Assembly (NCBI GenBank): GCA_964036045.1
Contig: OZ038379.1
Span: 186,396,495-186,460,494, forward strand
Origin: Eutreptiella sp. 'Long Island Sound 2002'
Taxonomy: Eukaryota; Euglenozoa; Euglenophyceae; Eutreptiales; Eutreptiaceae
Direction of reading: 5' to 3'
Length of the DNA stretch: 64,000 nt
Shown in pieces: positions 1 to 11,820 of this stretch. The notes beneath the pieces were generated by a model that worked only from the letters and a program-made list of their open reading frames with translations, was not told where the DNA came from and ran no database searches. The position numbers and the translations under genes were made by a program. The first letter of the stretch is position 1. Each line of letters begins with the position of its first letter.

Positions 1-130
1 CTGAAGTCTTCTTGTGTGCACACAATTGGCACAAATAGGTATCATCTGAGTCAATCTCCAAAGGAGGTGCTTCCTGATTGCGCCAAATTTAAGAAGGGAA
101 ATGCTCCCAAGGTCCTCAGGGCTGATACAA

Positions 131-744
131 CACACAGCGCAGCGCACAGCGTGCAAGACACCCCCCATCGCCGTAAATTTTGCAAAAAAAACATGTGCTT
201 TGCAATTTCAATTTGGTGCTAAAAGAAGTGGGATGACCCGTACCATGCTCTTTATGGTTGTAGTCTTGGGAGCAGCATTGCAAGAAAACGTCTGTCTGAT
301 AGGGCCCCATCTCACTTCAGCCCCTGGGATCAGCACGACAATTCACACTAAGCACAATTGAGAGTAACAACCTCCCTAACATCTTCATTGGGGGACAAAG
401 CACAGTGTGCACAGGGCAAATCACGTTGGAAATGAAACAGCCGTTCGCTGGGGGCGTTTTCGCACAGCGCGGGCACAGCGCGCGCACAGCGCCAATTATT
501 ACGGTGATTATCCAGCTACCAAACCTGAAAACCACCCACCTGCGGAATCATGCACAATCAATTAAAAACTCAAAAATTCAAACATCTGATGCTTGCCATG
601 GGTCCCAGGGACCTAAATTCTGCCCCCTATAGCCCCGTCCACTGCAGCAGCCATTCAATGACGTCCTTTCAACCTTCTGAACTTACCGAACTCCCGGTGG
701 TGGAGAACAGCCAACTTTTCGCACAGCGCGCGCACAGCGCACGG
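131..744. repeat. Dispersed GCACAGCGC clusters
   Basis: Three clusters of the 9-mer GCACAGCGC and close variants occur at 131-155, 461-497 and 716-744. The last two share a longer form that starts TTTTCGCACAGCGCG and continues GCACAGCGC. A weaker cousin is at about 1,594-1,612. The rest of this stretch shows no convincing coding frame. The function is unknown. The motif could be the tail or seed of a small dispersed repeat. Confidence 0.5.
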
Positions 745-1033
745 TACCCCCCCGCTGAATGGGAATCTCCAGCAGAATCATGTGGTGTGGACTCACACTT
801 ATGAGAGGTAGAAACACAACAAGATGTATCGGACACAAGTGCCCTGAGTTCTAGACTTCGGAAAGAATGAAAGTTGTGTCTAGTAATAGATCCAGGATCA
901 GAGGAAATTGCACAGCAATCGGAGAAGAATCTGCTTCCTTCTTCTTCCTGCTTTGTACTTGTACTTGTAGTCGTGCCCCACGCTGCCATGCCCATGCAAT
1001 AATAGTGACCCCTAGCTCCCTGACATTTGCATC

Positions 1034-1189
1034 ATGTTTATGGAAAAGCTATCTAGCTCTAACGAGGAAGATGCTGACAAGTCGAATTTTGCCGTCAGCT
1101 CTGTCAGCGGTGAAGGGGCTGATTCTGGTGCTCACCCACCCCATGCGAACCCAAGTGGATTCAAATGGTGGATTGTGCCTCTAGGGTGA
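1034..1189 (+). CDS. Small uncharacterised ORF, possibly a gene remnant
   Basis: A 51-residue reading frame starts at an ATG and ends at a TGA. The peptide is acidic and Ser-rich at its start (EKLSSSNEEDADKSNF) and ends in an aromatic cluster (FKWWIVPLG). I do not recognise it. The next 350 bases contain coding-like stretches in other frames that are interrupted by stops, so this may be the start of a degraded gene or the first exon of one whose introns I cannot place. There is no upstream signal that helps. It could equally be chance. Confidence 0.18.
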   Translation: MFMEKLSSSNEEDADKSNFAVSSVSGEGADSGAHPPHANPSGFKWWIVPLG

Positions 1190-1983
1190 TGCCCGACTGG
1201 ATGCATGTGGCAATATTATCTTTCATGTTGATGGGTGATACAATTCGCCAAACCCGGCAAGAGCTAACAGCATTTGGATCAATGCCGCTGTTGCAATGGG
1301 GGGACTGTTGCCTAAACGGTTGTTACGTATCCGTAGCACAATACTGTGGCAAGGGATCCCCCCAACGGCACATGTTTGTTGCTTACAGTCATGTTTGAGA
1401 TGCTGAGTCAATGGAAGATTTGGAGGTTGATCAGTCCTACACAGCAACCGTATTGCACAATGTATAGAAGCCTCTGCAGGACGAAATTGGACAGCAAGTG
1501 GCCGGGCAAAATGGCAGGCATTGATGATTGTCGACATGCTGTGGGCTGTACGGGCAATGTAGTCCACGAGCGAGGAACAGTTCCGGGTCTGCGCGGGTCA
1601 CGCGCGCAGCGCATGCAGCACACATGTGCAGCACTTTGGGGGGGGGGGGGGGGTGACGGTTAAGGGTCACAGAAGGGGAGACTGTCTGGAGCGGCAACAT
1701 CCGTCGGCAGAACCACTGCATCGCAGTGCTGGCACACAGACACTACAACAAGCGTCGGAAGTGCGAGCACGAGGGCCAAGAGGCCAGGATCCTGCAATCA
1801 CTTGGGACCTGAATGGGGAGTGCACGCAACCATTTGCGCGCAAAGGGCAGGCCTGTCCTTAAGGGAGGGGGGGAGGGGAAGAAAAAGGTTCGCAACGCCA
1901 ACAGCGATGAACGTTCACGGGGACGCTCTCTGCTTCATGGTCAAGACATGGGTTGCCCACAAAACCACAGAAACAGTATTGAA
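1190..1983. other. No gene recognised
   Basis: Coding-like fragments are broken by stops in all frames. A 16-base G run lies at 1,638-1,653. An AGGAC/CTTAAGG motif (TGTCCTTAAGG) near 1,854 recurs at about 2,064 and, inverted, at about 2,105. Confidence 0.4.
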
Positions 1984-2060
1984 CAATGGTTGGCGGCTGG
2001 CGGCGGTTGGCGGTTGGCGGTTGGTGGCGGTTGCCAGTTGGCAGTTGGTGGCCCCTGGGG
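1984..2060. repeat. Short minisatellite based on GGCGGTT
   Basis: About ten imperfect tandem copies of a 7-base unit (GGCGGTT, with GGCAGTT and GGTGGCC variants) lie directly before the TGTCCTTAAGG hairpin. No coding role is visible. Confidence 0.7.
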
Positions 2061-2071
2061 GTTGTCCTTAA

Positions 2072-2118
2072 GGGCTGTCCTTAGCAAGAAATAAATTGGG
2101 GGTTCTTAAGGACAGCCC
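2072..2118. other. 12-bp perfect inverted repeat (hairpin)
   Basis: GGGCTGTCCTTA at 2,072-2,083 is the exact reverse complement of TAAGGACAGCCC at 2,107-2,118, with a 23-base AT-richer loop. It could be a transcript hairpin or the relic of a small inverted-repeat transposon. No T-tract or neighbouring gene end supports a terminator call. Confidence 0.5.
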
Positions 2119-3251
2119 TGGAAAAGGGATGTCCGGCTTCCTCTCCCGGTCAGAGACACTAAGGGTCGGCATTTGGGCCACTGTTCATGGTGCTGCGGAA
2201 GCAAAGGAAAACTCCAAAAGACGGTAGTGCCGCCTAAAATGGCCGAAACATCTACTCAACAAGGAAATCCATTTTGGAAGTGCGTGAGTACATTCCAGAG
2301 TGATGGAGTATGTGACTACAGTCGATATACACTTCGCGCCTCCTTCCCCCAATAGACCCCCCTCCCCCCCCGTGCAAGGCTGCTGGGGCCCCTCGGACAC
2401 CCTCCAAAGGCCTGGAGCCCATGTAGACCAGTGTGGGAGGGGGGGTTATTCCCCAAAGCCCATGGAGTGACAGTGTTAAAGAGGGTTAGCCGGGGTGACC
2501 CAAGCAAGAGGTCCCAACCAACCCTCTTTGAATCTGACACCCCACAAGCTTTGGAGGGGCAGAGGGCTGATCATCAACCCTCACCCTATTCCCTTCAATA
2601 AATCAGTAATTTGTGCAAGTGGTCTGAGGCCCCAATAACGCCTTTTGGGCCGCCCCTAACGGGGCCTTAGGTTCCCCAGGCGGAGCAATCAATCCAGCAT
2701 GCGCTGAAGTGGGAACACCATGCAAAGCAGTGTCCAACTTGCATGCCAGGCTTGCATATGGCAGTTTCGAGCGAAACATACTACGATCTAGGCGAGCACA
2801 TAACAACATGGTAAAAAAGGTCCCAACAATACACAAATAACTTGGGGCCAATGACCTCAAAAATCTGTTGATGGAACACAAAAATTATTCACAGTTCAGC
2901 CAGGGAGACACCATTGTCATAACAGGGTAAATATAAACAAATAAATATTGCTTCTCTAGGCCTCGAAATTTCCACCCTGAGCACCCTGAGCACCAAATCC
3001 TGTTCAAAACTGAGGTCACCACTTCTTGTGCCAACTTTTTGGATGGAGTTGCAGGCTGCAGGGTTGGTAACAGCGAAAAAAAGGTTCCTAGCAATAAACA
3101 TGGTGATGTCTGCCCCTACAGGGTCGACAATAACAACAATTTGGAACAAGCATCGATGAACTGTGCAGTGCATGTCTGTGTGCATTGCTCACTGGTGTCC
3201 GATTTCCTGCTGTTGCAAACACCCAAGGGTGCTGACAATCGCTCCTTGAAA
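2119..3251. other. No gene recognised
   Basis: Short open frames exist on both strands. The longest plausible one is a 98-residue minus-strand frame at 2,889-3,185. None shows a domain, a repeated pattern or a neighbour that would support a gene. C-rich tracts lie at 2,346-2,372. Confidence 0.35.
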
Positions 3252-3298
3252 TGGCTTTTTCTGCAGATTTCAAAAAGTATACTCATACCCGCACTGTG
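3252..3298 (-). repeat. Dispersed repeat, copy A
   Basis: Read on the minus strand, this segment matches 49,470-49,516 (plus strand) at about 80% over 47 bases. It includes the shared core ATACTTTTTGAAATCTG followed by AAAAGCC. A G10 run (3,322-3,331) lies on its 3' side and a G11 run lies beside the other copy, so the homology probably extends further in degraded form. It is a member of an unrecognised repeat family. Confidence 0.5.
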
Positions 3299-3860
3299 GG
3301 ACCACATGTTGCGAAAGTTGAGGGGGGGGGGAAGCCCCAAAAGCGCCAACTTGCTCCATGTTGGCGGATTATGGCAGTCCCCAAGAGATATGTTGGGGGT
3401 GGAAACGACCAGACACTCTCAATTGTAGGAATTCAATGATCTGAACTGAAAACTCAGCCGAATGCAAAGTTTCATGGGTGAAGGTATGGCTACAGTTGGC
3501 CGATGCAAGTCGCTCTTGGGGAGTGGCAAAGGGGCAGCAAATCTGACAGATGTTGCTGGAGTGACAAATCTTTTCCTCTGATGCTTGGGTCTACGTGCTG
3601 TATGACATGCCCCGAAACAGCTGCCCTTGGTCAGGGCACAGCGGATGGGACTCTGTCCGCTACAGACAATCATTCCGGCTGCAAGAAGCGGATTGATGAC
3701 TGTCGAATAGAACTCGGAAAAGGAAACTCCACCAGAACACTCATGTGCAGATTGTTGGCGGTAAATGGTTGACGCGTTGGGCCGTTGGTGTGGGCAGGAT
3801 GGTAATTTGTGACTGCCCCAAACTCGATGCGGCAGGATGTGGCTCTAGCGGGAGGTGAGA

Positions 3861-4229
3861 CATGCGTGCGTGTGTATGCCTGTGTACAAGTGCGTGCGGG
3901 CGTGCGTGCGTGCGTGTGGGGGATGTGCGTGTGGGGTGGGTGGGTGTGGGTGTGTGGCTGTATGTGTGGCCCTCATGTGGGGCTCGTGCGGGGACCATGA
4001 CTGTGTCGATGGGCCCCATCCCTCGACACGCCCCATGTGTGACCTCACGGAGGACATGGTCATAGGCTCCACATGCGGGCACCTATGCTGCGCAGACTGC
4101 ACCCACAGGGGACAACTCGGCCCCTTCTCCGCGTCTGTGTTCCGCGTCAACCATTGGGGTGATTCAGGTCGTCTGGTCTTCTGTCTGTGTGTCTGTGTGT
4201 GTGTGTGTCCGTGTGTGTGTGTGTGCACG
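3861..4229. repeat. GT/GC-rich low-complexity tracts
   Basis: 3,861-3,965 is a run of TGTG/TGCG/GGGTG words and 4,184-4,229 is an almost pure (GT)n microsatellite. Smaller GT tracts follow at 4,383-4,400 and 4,483-4,505. Long open frames here encode only Cys/Val/Arg low complexity and are not credible genes. Confidence 0.8.
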
Positions 4230-4519
4230 GGACAACACCATATTGCAAAGGAAGGCCAGTACGGGTCTGTGGGCCTGCTGGCTTACTGAGGGCACACTCT
4301 GCCTCGCTCTCCCCTGTTAAGGGCGAGCTGCTGGTGCCCTCCTGCAGATGAGCCCTCAGAGCCTCCGCGCTGGGGACGGTTATGTGTGCGTGTGTGCACG
4401 CACATGCAGGTCAATACTACAGAGACGGGCTGGCCTCAGAGGTGGGCACATGGGACTTGGCAACGGTGCAGAGATCGCACACTGTCTGTGTGTCTGTGTG
4501 TGTGTGACGCCCAATTCTT

Positions 4520-5892
4520 TACTCCGAGCACATTGCAGAGCATCGGTGGTCCGGTTTCCGCGAACGCGCTTGCGCTGTGGACTGGCCGAGGCCCGGGCAC
4601 CAATTCCGGTGGCCGGCGTGCGTGGGTGTCAGGGGAAAGGGCGGAGGACCGCAGGCCTGTGGGGTATGGCGGTTGTGAGCGTCGAGGGTGGGTCCGCAAA
4701 CAGGGGACCGAAGTGTACAGTCCGTGACCCAATGAATCGCGATGCACCGCGTCGTTGATTGCCGGCTCGATGAACCTTTTGGCATGGGAATACACTTTTT
4801 CTTACTCCCCCCTTGTGCTGTGGTGGCCACCACTGTCGCATTTTAAAGGAAAAAGGGTATTTTTCTTGACCTCCCCATTATTTCAGCATCTTTTTAAAAT
4901 TACCTATAACTTCCCTAACACTGTAAAGAGGGCGCTGCGTCAGGGCAGTCGCCAGTTTTTGCCTTGTCGTAACAGACACCTACAGCCCCCGAGGTCAAGG
5001 GATGAAAGAGGGGGCCGGGGTGGGGGTGGGGCTGGGGGGGCACCGCCTGCGGAAGTGGTGCCTCTGGTATTCGCACCATCACAGCGTCTCCAGAGCCCAC
5101 ATACTATGCGCCCAGCCGCACACCTCGGCATCCATCCCCTCCATCACAGGTCCCATGAAGGCCAGCCCCCCGCCCGCTCGCCCCCCCCTCCCGGCCGGTG
5201 CTCGACACTACTTGGCAGCAGACAGTCGTGTCAGCCCTGCCATACCTGCGGGCCATGACCGCGCAACCCATGGGCTGAATGCATTTCGCGGGAACACTGC
5301 AGACTGGGCCCCCCAAACCTGCGCTACACAGCGTGTGTGGGGCCGCACTCCCCATGCCAAGCTCTTATCCATGCCATCTGGCCGGCTGCCGGATTGGGGG
5401 GGCGCTCACAAGTGTTCCGCTCGATGGGTCACATCGAGACTCAGGACCAGTTGCGTATACGGCAACACTCTGCGCCCTTTGGCGCGGTCGTGGGTGAGCA
5501 AAGCCATCACACATGATTTGGGGGGCGAAAATGATCCATTTTAACGGCCCCGAACGGGCATGTGTCAGACCCACTCGAATCCAAGAAGGGCAACGGATGC
5601 CCTCGTGCGCGCGCGCGACGCGTCCCTGTTGGGGTGCCGAGTTCATCGAAGAGGATCGATCTTCGATAGTTGCCGTCTTCATCGAGATATTTTTGCCCCG
5701 CGGCTCCGTGTGGTTCTGCCCGACCCACTGGGTCCGGGTGGGCCGTGCCAGTGGGTTGGGGGTGTGGGTTGTCCGAAGGGGGGCAGTCCCTCGCTGAGGG
5801 GCAATGGGCAGCGGCCCCTGGGCTGTGTGATGACGTCGCGCGCCCCCGCCCCCTCCCCCGATGTGCCCACGGCGCCAGGCCCGGCGTGCGTC
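4520..5892. other. Lipase 3' flank, no gene assigned
   Basis: This is GC-rich sequence downstream of the lipase stop codon. One minus-strand patch at about 5,630-5,715 reads like protein (KYLDEDGNYRRSILFDELG). It lies in a different frame from the lipase and has no phase-compatible splice site I can place, so it is only noted. Open frames on the plus strand here are Pro/Ala/Arg-rich and look like composition effects. Confidence 0.35.
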
Positions 5893-6222
5893 TCACATCC
5901 CGTGCGGTTTGTAGTCCTCGTGGGGGGCCTGCCGGTGCCGCCAAGCAAGGTCCTCCGCATGCATCGGCATGCTCGGCCTCTCGTAGCGCTCGCCGCTCAC
6001 GGCATAGTGGACCCACTGCGGCAGCTGCGAGATGGGCTGGGCCACCGCCAGCCGCCGGATGTACTCGCTCATCATGTGCTGTGTGGGCTTGACGCCGAAG
6101 CAGGACGCGCTGAGCATGTTCATGAAGCGCTGCGCCGAGGTCAGGATGCGGTCGTTGGGCATGGATATCTTGTGCCCCGGGGGCCAGTAGTCCCCACACG
6201 GGGTCTTCGGCACGGGGTCTCC
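5893..6222 (-). CDS. Class 3 lipase, last exon (Asp and His of the triad)
   Basis: This exon gives 109 residues and a TGA stop. It opens with GDPVPKTP, the class 3 lipase block that carries the catalytic Asp (D2 of the exon; compare the DIVP block of fungal lipases). The motif QHMMSEYIRRL at exon residues 48-58 fits the C-terminal catalytic His block (H49). The exon is preceded by a pyrimidine-containing CTTCCAG acceptor at 6,223-6,224 and joins the 6,517 donor in phase 0. The last ~30 residues are His/Pro-rich. A GTGAGA donor overlaps the stop codon at 5,892-5,897, so a further alternative exon cannot be excluded. Enzymes of this family hydrolyse acylglycerol esters. Substrate and location cannot be read from the sequence. 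Confidence 0.8.
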   Translation of the reverse strand, partial: GDPVPKTPCGDYWPPGHKISMPNDRILTSAQRFMNMLSASCFGVKPTQHMMSEYIRRLAVAQPISQLPQWVHYAVSGERYERPSMPMHAEDLAWRHRQAPHEDYKPHGM

Positions 6223-6516
6223 CTGGAAGCCGAGACACGGGCGTGGGAGGCGTGCCAGTGCCCTCCAGGGCAGCTCTCGACGCATTCAGTCAGCCCCCAG
6301 ACGACAGCACTTTTTCTTACACAACAATAAATGTTGAAGTGACGGGTGACTCGTTATGTGCATAACACCCACCTTGCCTTTTGCGACATCCCCTGCCATG
6401 TACATACATATGTCCGGACTTTTGTTGAAAACCTACAAGACAATCTTTGCTGAGTCCCACTTAAATGGGAACCTGAGGGCCCGTTTTAACACCCGATCAT
6501 CATGCAGACGTCATAC
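6223..6516 (-). other. Lipase intron (294 bp)
   Basis: The donor is TTG^GTATGA at 6,516 and the acceptor is TTCCAG^GG at 6,223, both phase 0. Removing it joins the FHFDN strand directly to GDPVP, as expected for the family. The reading frame hits a TGA immediately after the donor, which supports splicing. Confidence 0.75.
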
Positions 6517-6969
6517 CAAATTGTCGAAATGGAAGCTGAAGCGCACGAGGCCGTCGTGCCAGTGCTGGAAGGCCTGATTCCCGGCCCGTGGGGCCCCGAA
6601 GGTGATCAGCCCAAGGCGGACGTGCGGCGCCACGAAGCCCCGCTGCTGCAGGTCCGTCGCGCACAGCGTGGCCACGGCGCCGCCGAGGCTGTGCCCGGTG
6701 ATGTAGAGCTGGTCGTACCACGCCTGCTGCCGCACGACGGCCCGGAAGACCGAGTCGCGCAAGCCGGTGTGCACTTTGGGCCGGTTGCCCCAGCGCGGGG
6801 GGAAGCCCACATCCCAGCCCTTGTGCCAGAACTTCAAGTCGAGGCACGCGTCCTTCTGGCTGAGGGTGCCCGCGAAGGAGATGATGATGATGCGCGTGGG
6901 CTGCGCCCGGACCATTGCGGTGTGCGCCGCCATGAAGGCCTCGGTGCTGGTCTCCTCATCTTCGAACAC
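6517..6969 (-). CDS. Class 3 lipase, core catalytic exon
   Basis: This 151-residue exon contains the core of the alpha/beta-hydrolase fold. The oxyanion strand IIIISFAGT is at exon residues 27-35, DLKFW follows at 44-48, HTGL is at 67-70, the nucleophile elbow TGHSLGGA is at 91-98 (Ser at 94, codon 6,688-6,690), and TFGAPRAGN is at 123-131. The usual FRGT of the family is FAGT here. The exon starts after a CATCAG acceptor (6,970-6,971) at GTG TTC GAA, phase 0. The open frame runs back through the acceptor into the 29-bp array, and that upstream part is Cys/Pro-rich repeat translation, not lipase. Together with the flanking exons the known protein is at least 316 residues and the triad is complete. 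The N-terminus lies outside what I can resolve. Confidence 0.88.
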
Positions 6970-7559
6970 CTGATGACACAATACAGAGTATGCGTGGGCT
7001 ACGGCGCAGGGCATGGGACACCACAGGCTACGGCGCAGGGCATGGGACACCGCAGGCTACGGCGCAGGGCATGGGACACCGCAGGCTACAGCGCAAGGCA
7101 TGGGACACTGCAGGCTACGGCGCAGGGCATGGGACACTGCAGGCTACGGCGCAGAGCATGGGACACCGCAGGCTAAGGCGCAGGGCATGGGACACCGTAG
7201 GCTACGGCGCAGGGCATGGGACACTGCAGGCTACGGCGCAGGGCATGGGACACCGCAGGCTACGGCGCAGGGCATGGGACACCACAGGCTACGGCGCAGG
7301 GTATGGGACACCGCAGGCTACGGCGCAGGGCATGGGACACCGTAGGCTACGACACAGGGCATGGGACACTGCAGGCTACGGCGCAGGGCATGGGGCACCG
7401 CAGGCTACGGCGCAGGGCATGGGACACCACAGGCTACGGCGCAGGGCATGGGAAACCACAGGCTACGGCGCAGGGCATGGGACACTGCAGGCTACGGCGC
7501 AGGGCATGGGACACCGTAGGCTACGGCGCAGGGCATGGGACACCACAGGCTACAGCGCA

Positions 7560-10500
7560 GGGCATGGGACACCGCAGGCTACGGCGCAGGGCATGGTACA
7601 CCACAGGCTACAGCGCAGGGCATGGGACACCGCAGGCTACGGCGCAGGGCATGGGACACCACAGGCTACGGCGCAGGGCATGGGACACCACAGGCTACAG
7701 CGCAGGGCATGGGACACCACAGGCTACGGCGCAGGGCATGGGACACCGCAGGCTACGGCACAGGGCATGGGACACCGCAGGCTACAGCGCAGGGCATGGG
7801 ACACCGCAGGCTACAGCGCAGGGCATGGGACACTGCAGGCTACAACGCAGGGTATGGGACACCACAGGCTACGGCGCAGGGTATGGGACACCACAGGCGA
7901 CGGCGCAGGGCATGGGACACTGCAGGCTACGGCGTAGGGCATGGGACACCACAGGCTACGGCGCAGGGCATGGGACACTGCAGGCTACGGCGCAGAGCAT
8001 GGGACACCACAGGCTACGGCGCAGGGCATGGGACACCACAGGCTACGGCGCAGGGCATGGGACACCGCAGGGTACGGTGCAGGGCATGGGATACTGCAGG
8101 CTACGGCGCAGGGCATGGGACACCACAGGTTACGGCGCAGGGCATGGGACACCACAGGCTACGGCGCAGGGCATGGGACACCGCAGGCGACGGCGCAGGG
8201 CATGGGACACCTTAGGCTACGGCGCAGGGCATGGGACACCGCAGGCTACGGCGCAGGGCATGGGACACCGCAGGCTACGGCGCAGGGCATGGGACACCGC
8301 AGGCTACGGCGCAGGGCATGGGACACTGTAGGCTATGACGCAGGGCATGGGACACCGCATGCTACGACGCAGGGCATGGGACACCGCAGGCTACGGAGTA
8401 GGGCATGGGACACCGCAGGCTATGGCGCAGGGCATGGGATACCACAGGCTACGGCGCAGGGCATGGGACACCGTAGGCTACGTCGCAGGGCATGGGACAC
8501 CGCAGGCTACGGCGCAGGGCATGGGACACCGCAGGCTACGGCGCAGGGCATGGGACACCACAGGCTACGGCGCAGGGCATGGGACACCACAGGCTACGGC
8601 GCAGGGCATGGGACACTGCAGACTACGGCGCAGGGCATGGGACACCACAGGCTACGGCGCAGGGCATGGGACACCGCAGGCTACGGCGCAGGGCATGGGA
8701 CACCGCAAGCTACAGCGCAGGGCATGGGACACCGCAGGCTACAGCGCAGAGCATGGGACACTGCAGGCTACAACGCGGGGTATGGGACACCACAGGCTAC
8801 GGCGCAGGGTATGGGACACCACAGGCTCAGGCGCAGGCCATGGGACACTGCAGGCTACGGCGCAGGGCATGGGACACCACAGGCTACGGCGCAGAGCATG
8901 GGACACCGCAGGCTACGGTGCAGGGCATGGGACACCACAGGCTACGGCGCAGGGCATGGGACACTGCAGGCTACGGCACAGGGCATGGGGCACTGCAGGC
9001 TACGGCGCAGGGCATGGGACACCTTAGGCTACGGCGCAGGGCATGGGACACTGTAGGCTACGACGCAGGGTATGGGACACCGCAGGCTACGGCGCAGGGC
9101 ATGGGACACCGCAGGCCACGGCGCAGGGCATGGGACACTGTAGGCTACGACGCAGGGCATGGGACACCGTAGGCTACGGCGCAGGGCATGGGACACCACA
9201 GGCTACGGCGCAGGGCATGGGATACCAGAGGCTACGGCGCAGGGTATAGGGCACCGCAGGCTACGGCGCAGGGCATGGGACGCCAAGGCTACGGTGCAGG
9301 GCATGGGACACCGCAGGCTACGGCGCAGGGCATGGGACACCGCATGGGAAACCACAGGCTACGGCGCAGGGCATGGGACACTGCAGACTACGGCGCAGGG
9401 CATGGGACACCGTAGGCTACGGCACAGGGCATGGGACACCACAGGCTACGGCGCAGGGCATGGGACACCGCAGTCCACGGCGCAAGGCATGGGACACTGC
9501 AGGCTACACTGCAGGGCATGGGACACCACAGGCTACGGGGCAGGGCATGGGACACCACAGGCTACGGCGCAGGGCATGGGAAACCATAGGCTACAGCGCA
9601 GGGCATGGGACAACGCAGACTACGGCGCAGGGTATGGGAAACCACAGGCTACGGCGCAGGGTATGGGACACCACAGGCTACGGCGCAGGGCATGGGACAC
9701 CGCAGGCTACGGCGCAGGGCATGGTACACCACAGGCTACAGCGCAGGGCATGGGACACCGCAGGCTACGGCGCAGGGCATGGGACACCACAGGCTACGGC
9801 GCAGGGCATGGGACACCACAGGCTACAGCGCAGGGCATGGGACACCACAGGCTACGGCGCAGGGCATGGGACACCGCAGGCTACGGCACAGGGCATGGGA
9901 CACCGCAGGCTACAGCGCAGGGCATGGGACACCGCAGGCTACAGCGCAGGGCATGGGACACTGCAGGCTACAACGCAGGGTATGGGACACCACAGGCTAC
10001 GGCGCAGGGTATGGGACACCACAGGCGACGGCGCAGGGCATGGGACACTGCAGGCTACGGCGTAGGGCATGGGACACCACAGGCTACGGCGCAGGGCATG
10101 GGACACTGCAGGCTACGGCGCAGGGCATGGGACACTGCAGGCTACGGCGCAGAGCATGGGACACCACAGGCTACGGCGCAGGGCATGGGACACCACAGGC
10201 TACGGCGCAGGGCATGGGACACCGCAGGGTACGGTGCAGGGCATGGGATACTGCAGGCTACAGCGCAGGGCATGGGACACCACAGGTTACGGCGCAGGGC
10301 ATGGGACACCACAGGCTACGGCGCAGGGCATGGGACACCGCAGGCGACGGCGCAGGGCATGGGACACCTTAGGCTACGGCGCAGGGCATGGGACACCGCA
10401 GGCTACGGCGCAGGGCATGGGACACCGCAGGCTACGGCGCAGGGCATGGGACACCGCAGGCTACGGCGCAGGGCATGGGACACTGTAGGCTACGACGCAG

Positions 10501-11820
10501 GGCATGGGACACCGCATGCTACGACGCAGGGCATGGGACACCGCAGGCTACGGAGTAGGGCATGGGTCACCGCAGGCTATGGCGCAGGGCATGGGATACC
10601 ACAGGCTACGGCGCAGGGCATGGGACACCGTAGGCTACGTCGCAGGGCATGGGACACCGCAGGCTACGGCGCAGGGCATGGGACACCGCAGGCTACGGCG
10701 CAGGGCATGGGACACCACAGGCTACGGCGCAGGGCATGGGACACCACAGGCTACGGCGCAGGGCATGGGACACTGCAGACTACGGCGCAGGGCATGGGAC
10801 ACCACAGGCTACGGCGCAGGGCATGGGACACCGCAGGCTACGGCGCAGGGCATGGGACACCGCAAGCTACAGCGCAGGGCATGGGACACCGCAGGCTACA
10901 GCGCAGGGCATGGGACACTGCAGGCTACAACGCAGGGTATGGGACACCACAGGCTACGGCGCAGGGTATGGGACACCACAGGCTCAGGCGCAGGCCATGG
11001 GACACTGCAGGCTACGGCGCAGGGCATGGGACACCACAGGCTACGGCGCAGAGCATGGGACACCGCAGGCTACGGTGCAGGGCATGGGACACCACAGGCT
11101 ACGGCGCAGGGCATGGGACACTGCAGGCTACGGCACAGGGCATGGGGCACTGCAGGCTACGGCGCAGGGCATGGGACACCTTAGGCTACGGCGCAGGGCA
11201 TGGGACACTGTAGGCTACGACGCAGGGTATGGGACACCGCAGGCTACGGCGCAGGGCATGGGACACCGCAGGCCACGGCGCAGGGCATGGGACACTGTAG
11301 GCTACGACGCAGGGCATGGGACACCGTAGGCTACGGCGCAGGGCATGGGACACCACAGGCTACGGCGCAGGGCATGGGATACCAGAGGCTACGGCGCAGG
11401 GTATAGGGCACCGCAGGCTACGGCGCAGGGCATGGGACGCCAAGGCTACGGTGCAGGGCATGGGACACCGCAGGCTACGGCGCAGGGCATGGGACACCGC
11501 ATGGGAAACCACAGGCTACGGCGCAGGGCATGGGACACTGCAGACTACGGCGCAGGGCATGGGACACCGTAGGCTACGGCACAGGGCATGGGACACCACA
11601 GGCTACGGCGCAGGGCATGGGACACCGCAGTCCAGGGCGCAAGGCATGGGACACTGCAGGCTACACTGCAGGGCATGGGACACCACAGGCTACGGGGCAG
11701 GGCATGGGACACCACAGGCTACGGCGCAGGGCATGGGAAACCATAGGCTACAGCGCAGGGCATGGGACAACGCAGACTACGGCGCAGGGTATGGGAAACC
11801 ACAGGCTACGGCGCAGGGTA
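7560..11820. repeat. Higher-order repeat, ~2.13-2.16 kb, two copies
   Basis: The same series of unit variants appears twice. The rare unit with ATGGTACACC is at 7,593 and 9,721 (offset 2,128). Further along, matching landmarks are offset by 2,157, exactly one unit more, because copy 2 has gained a unit near 10,100. The short unit GGGACGCCAAGG and the CGCATGGGAAACC junction occur once per copy. This records block duplication after the array existed. Confidence 0.8.

Noticed and set aside
4348-5544. Plus-strand ORFs of 110-180 codons
   Set aside because: They are Pro/Arg/Ala/Cys-rich products of GC-rich, low-T sequence, with no motif and no conserved start context.
6970-7050. Lipase N-terminus reading out of the array (MSHALRRSLWCPMPC...)
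   Set aside because: This is minus-strand repeat translation. A CATCAG acceptor precedes the first family-like residues, and a better upstream exon exists at 51,184.
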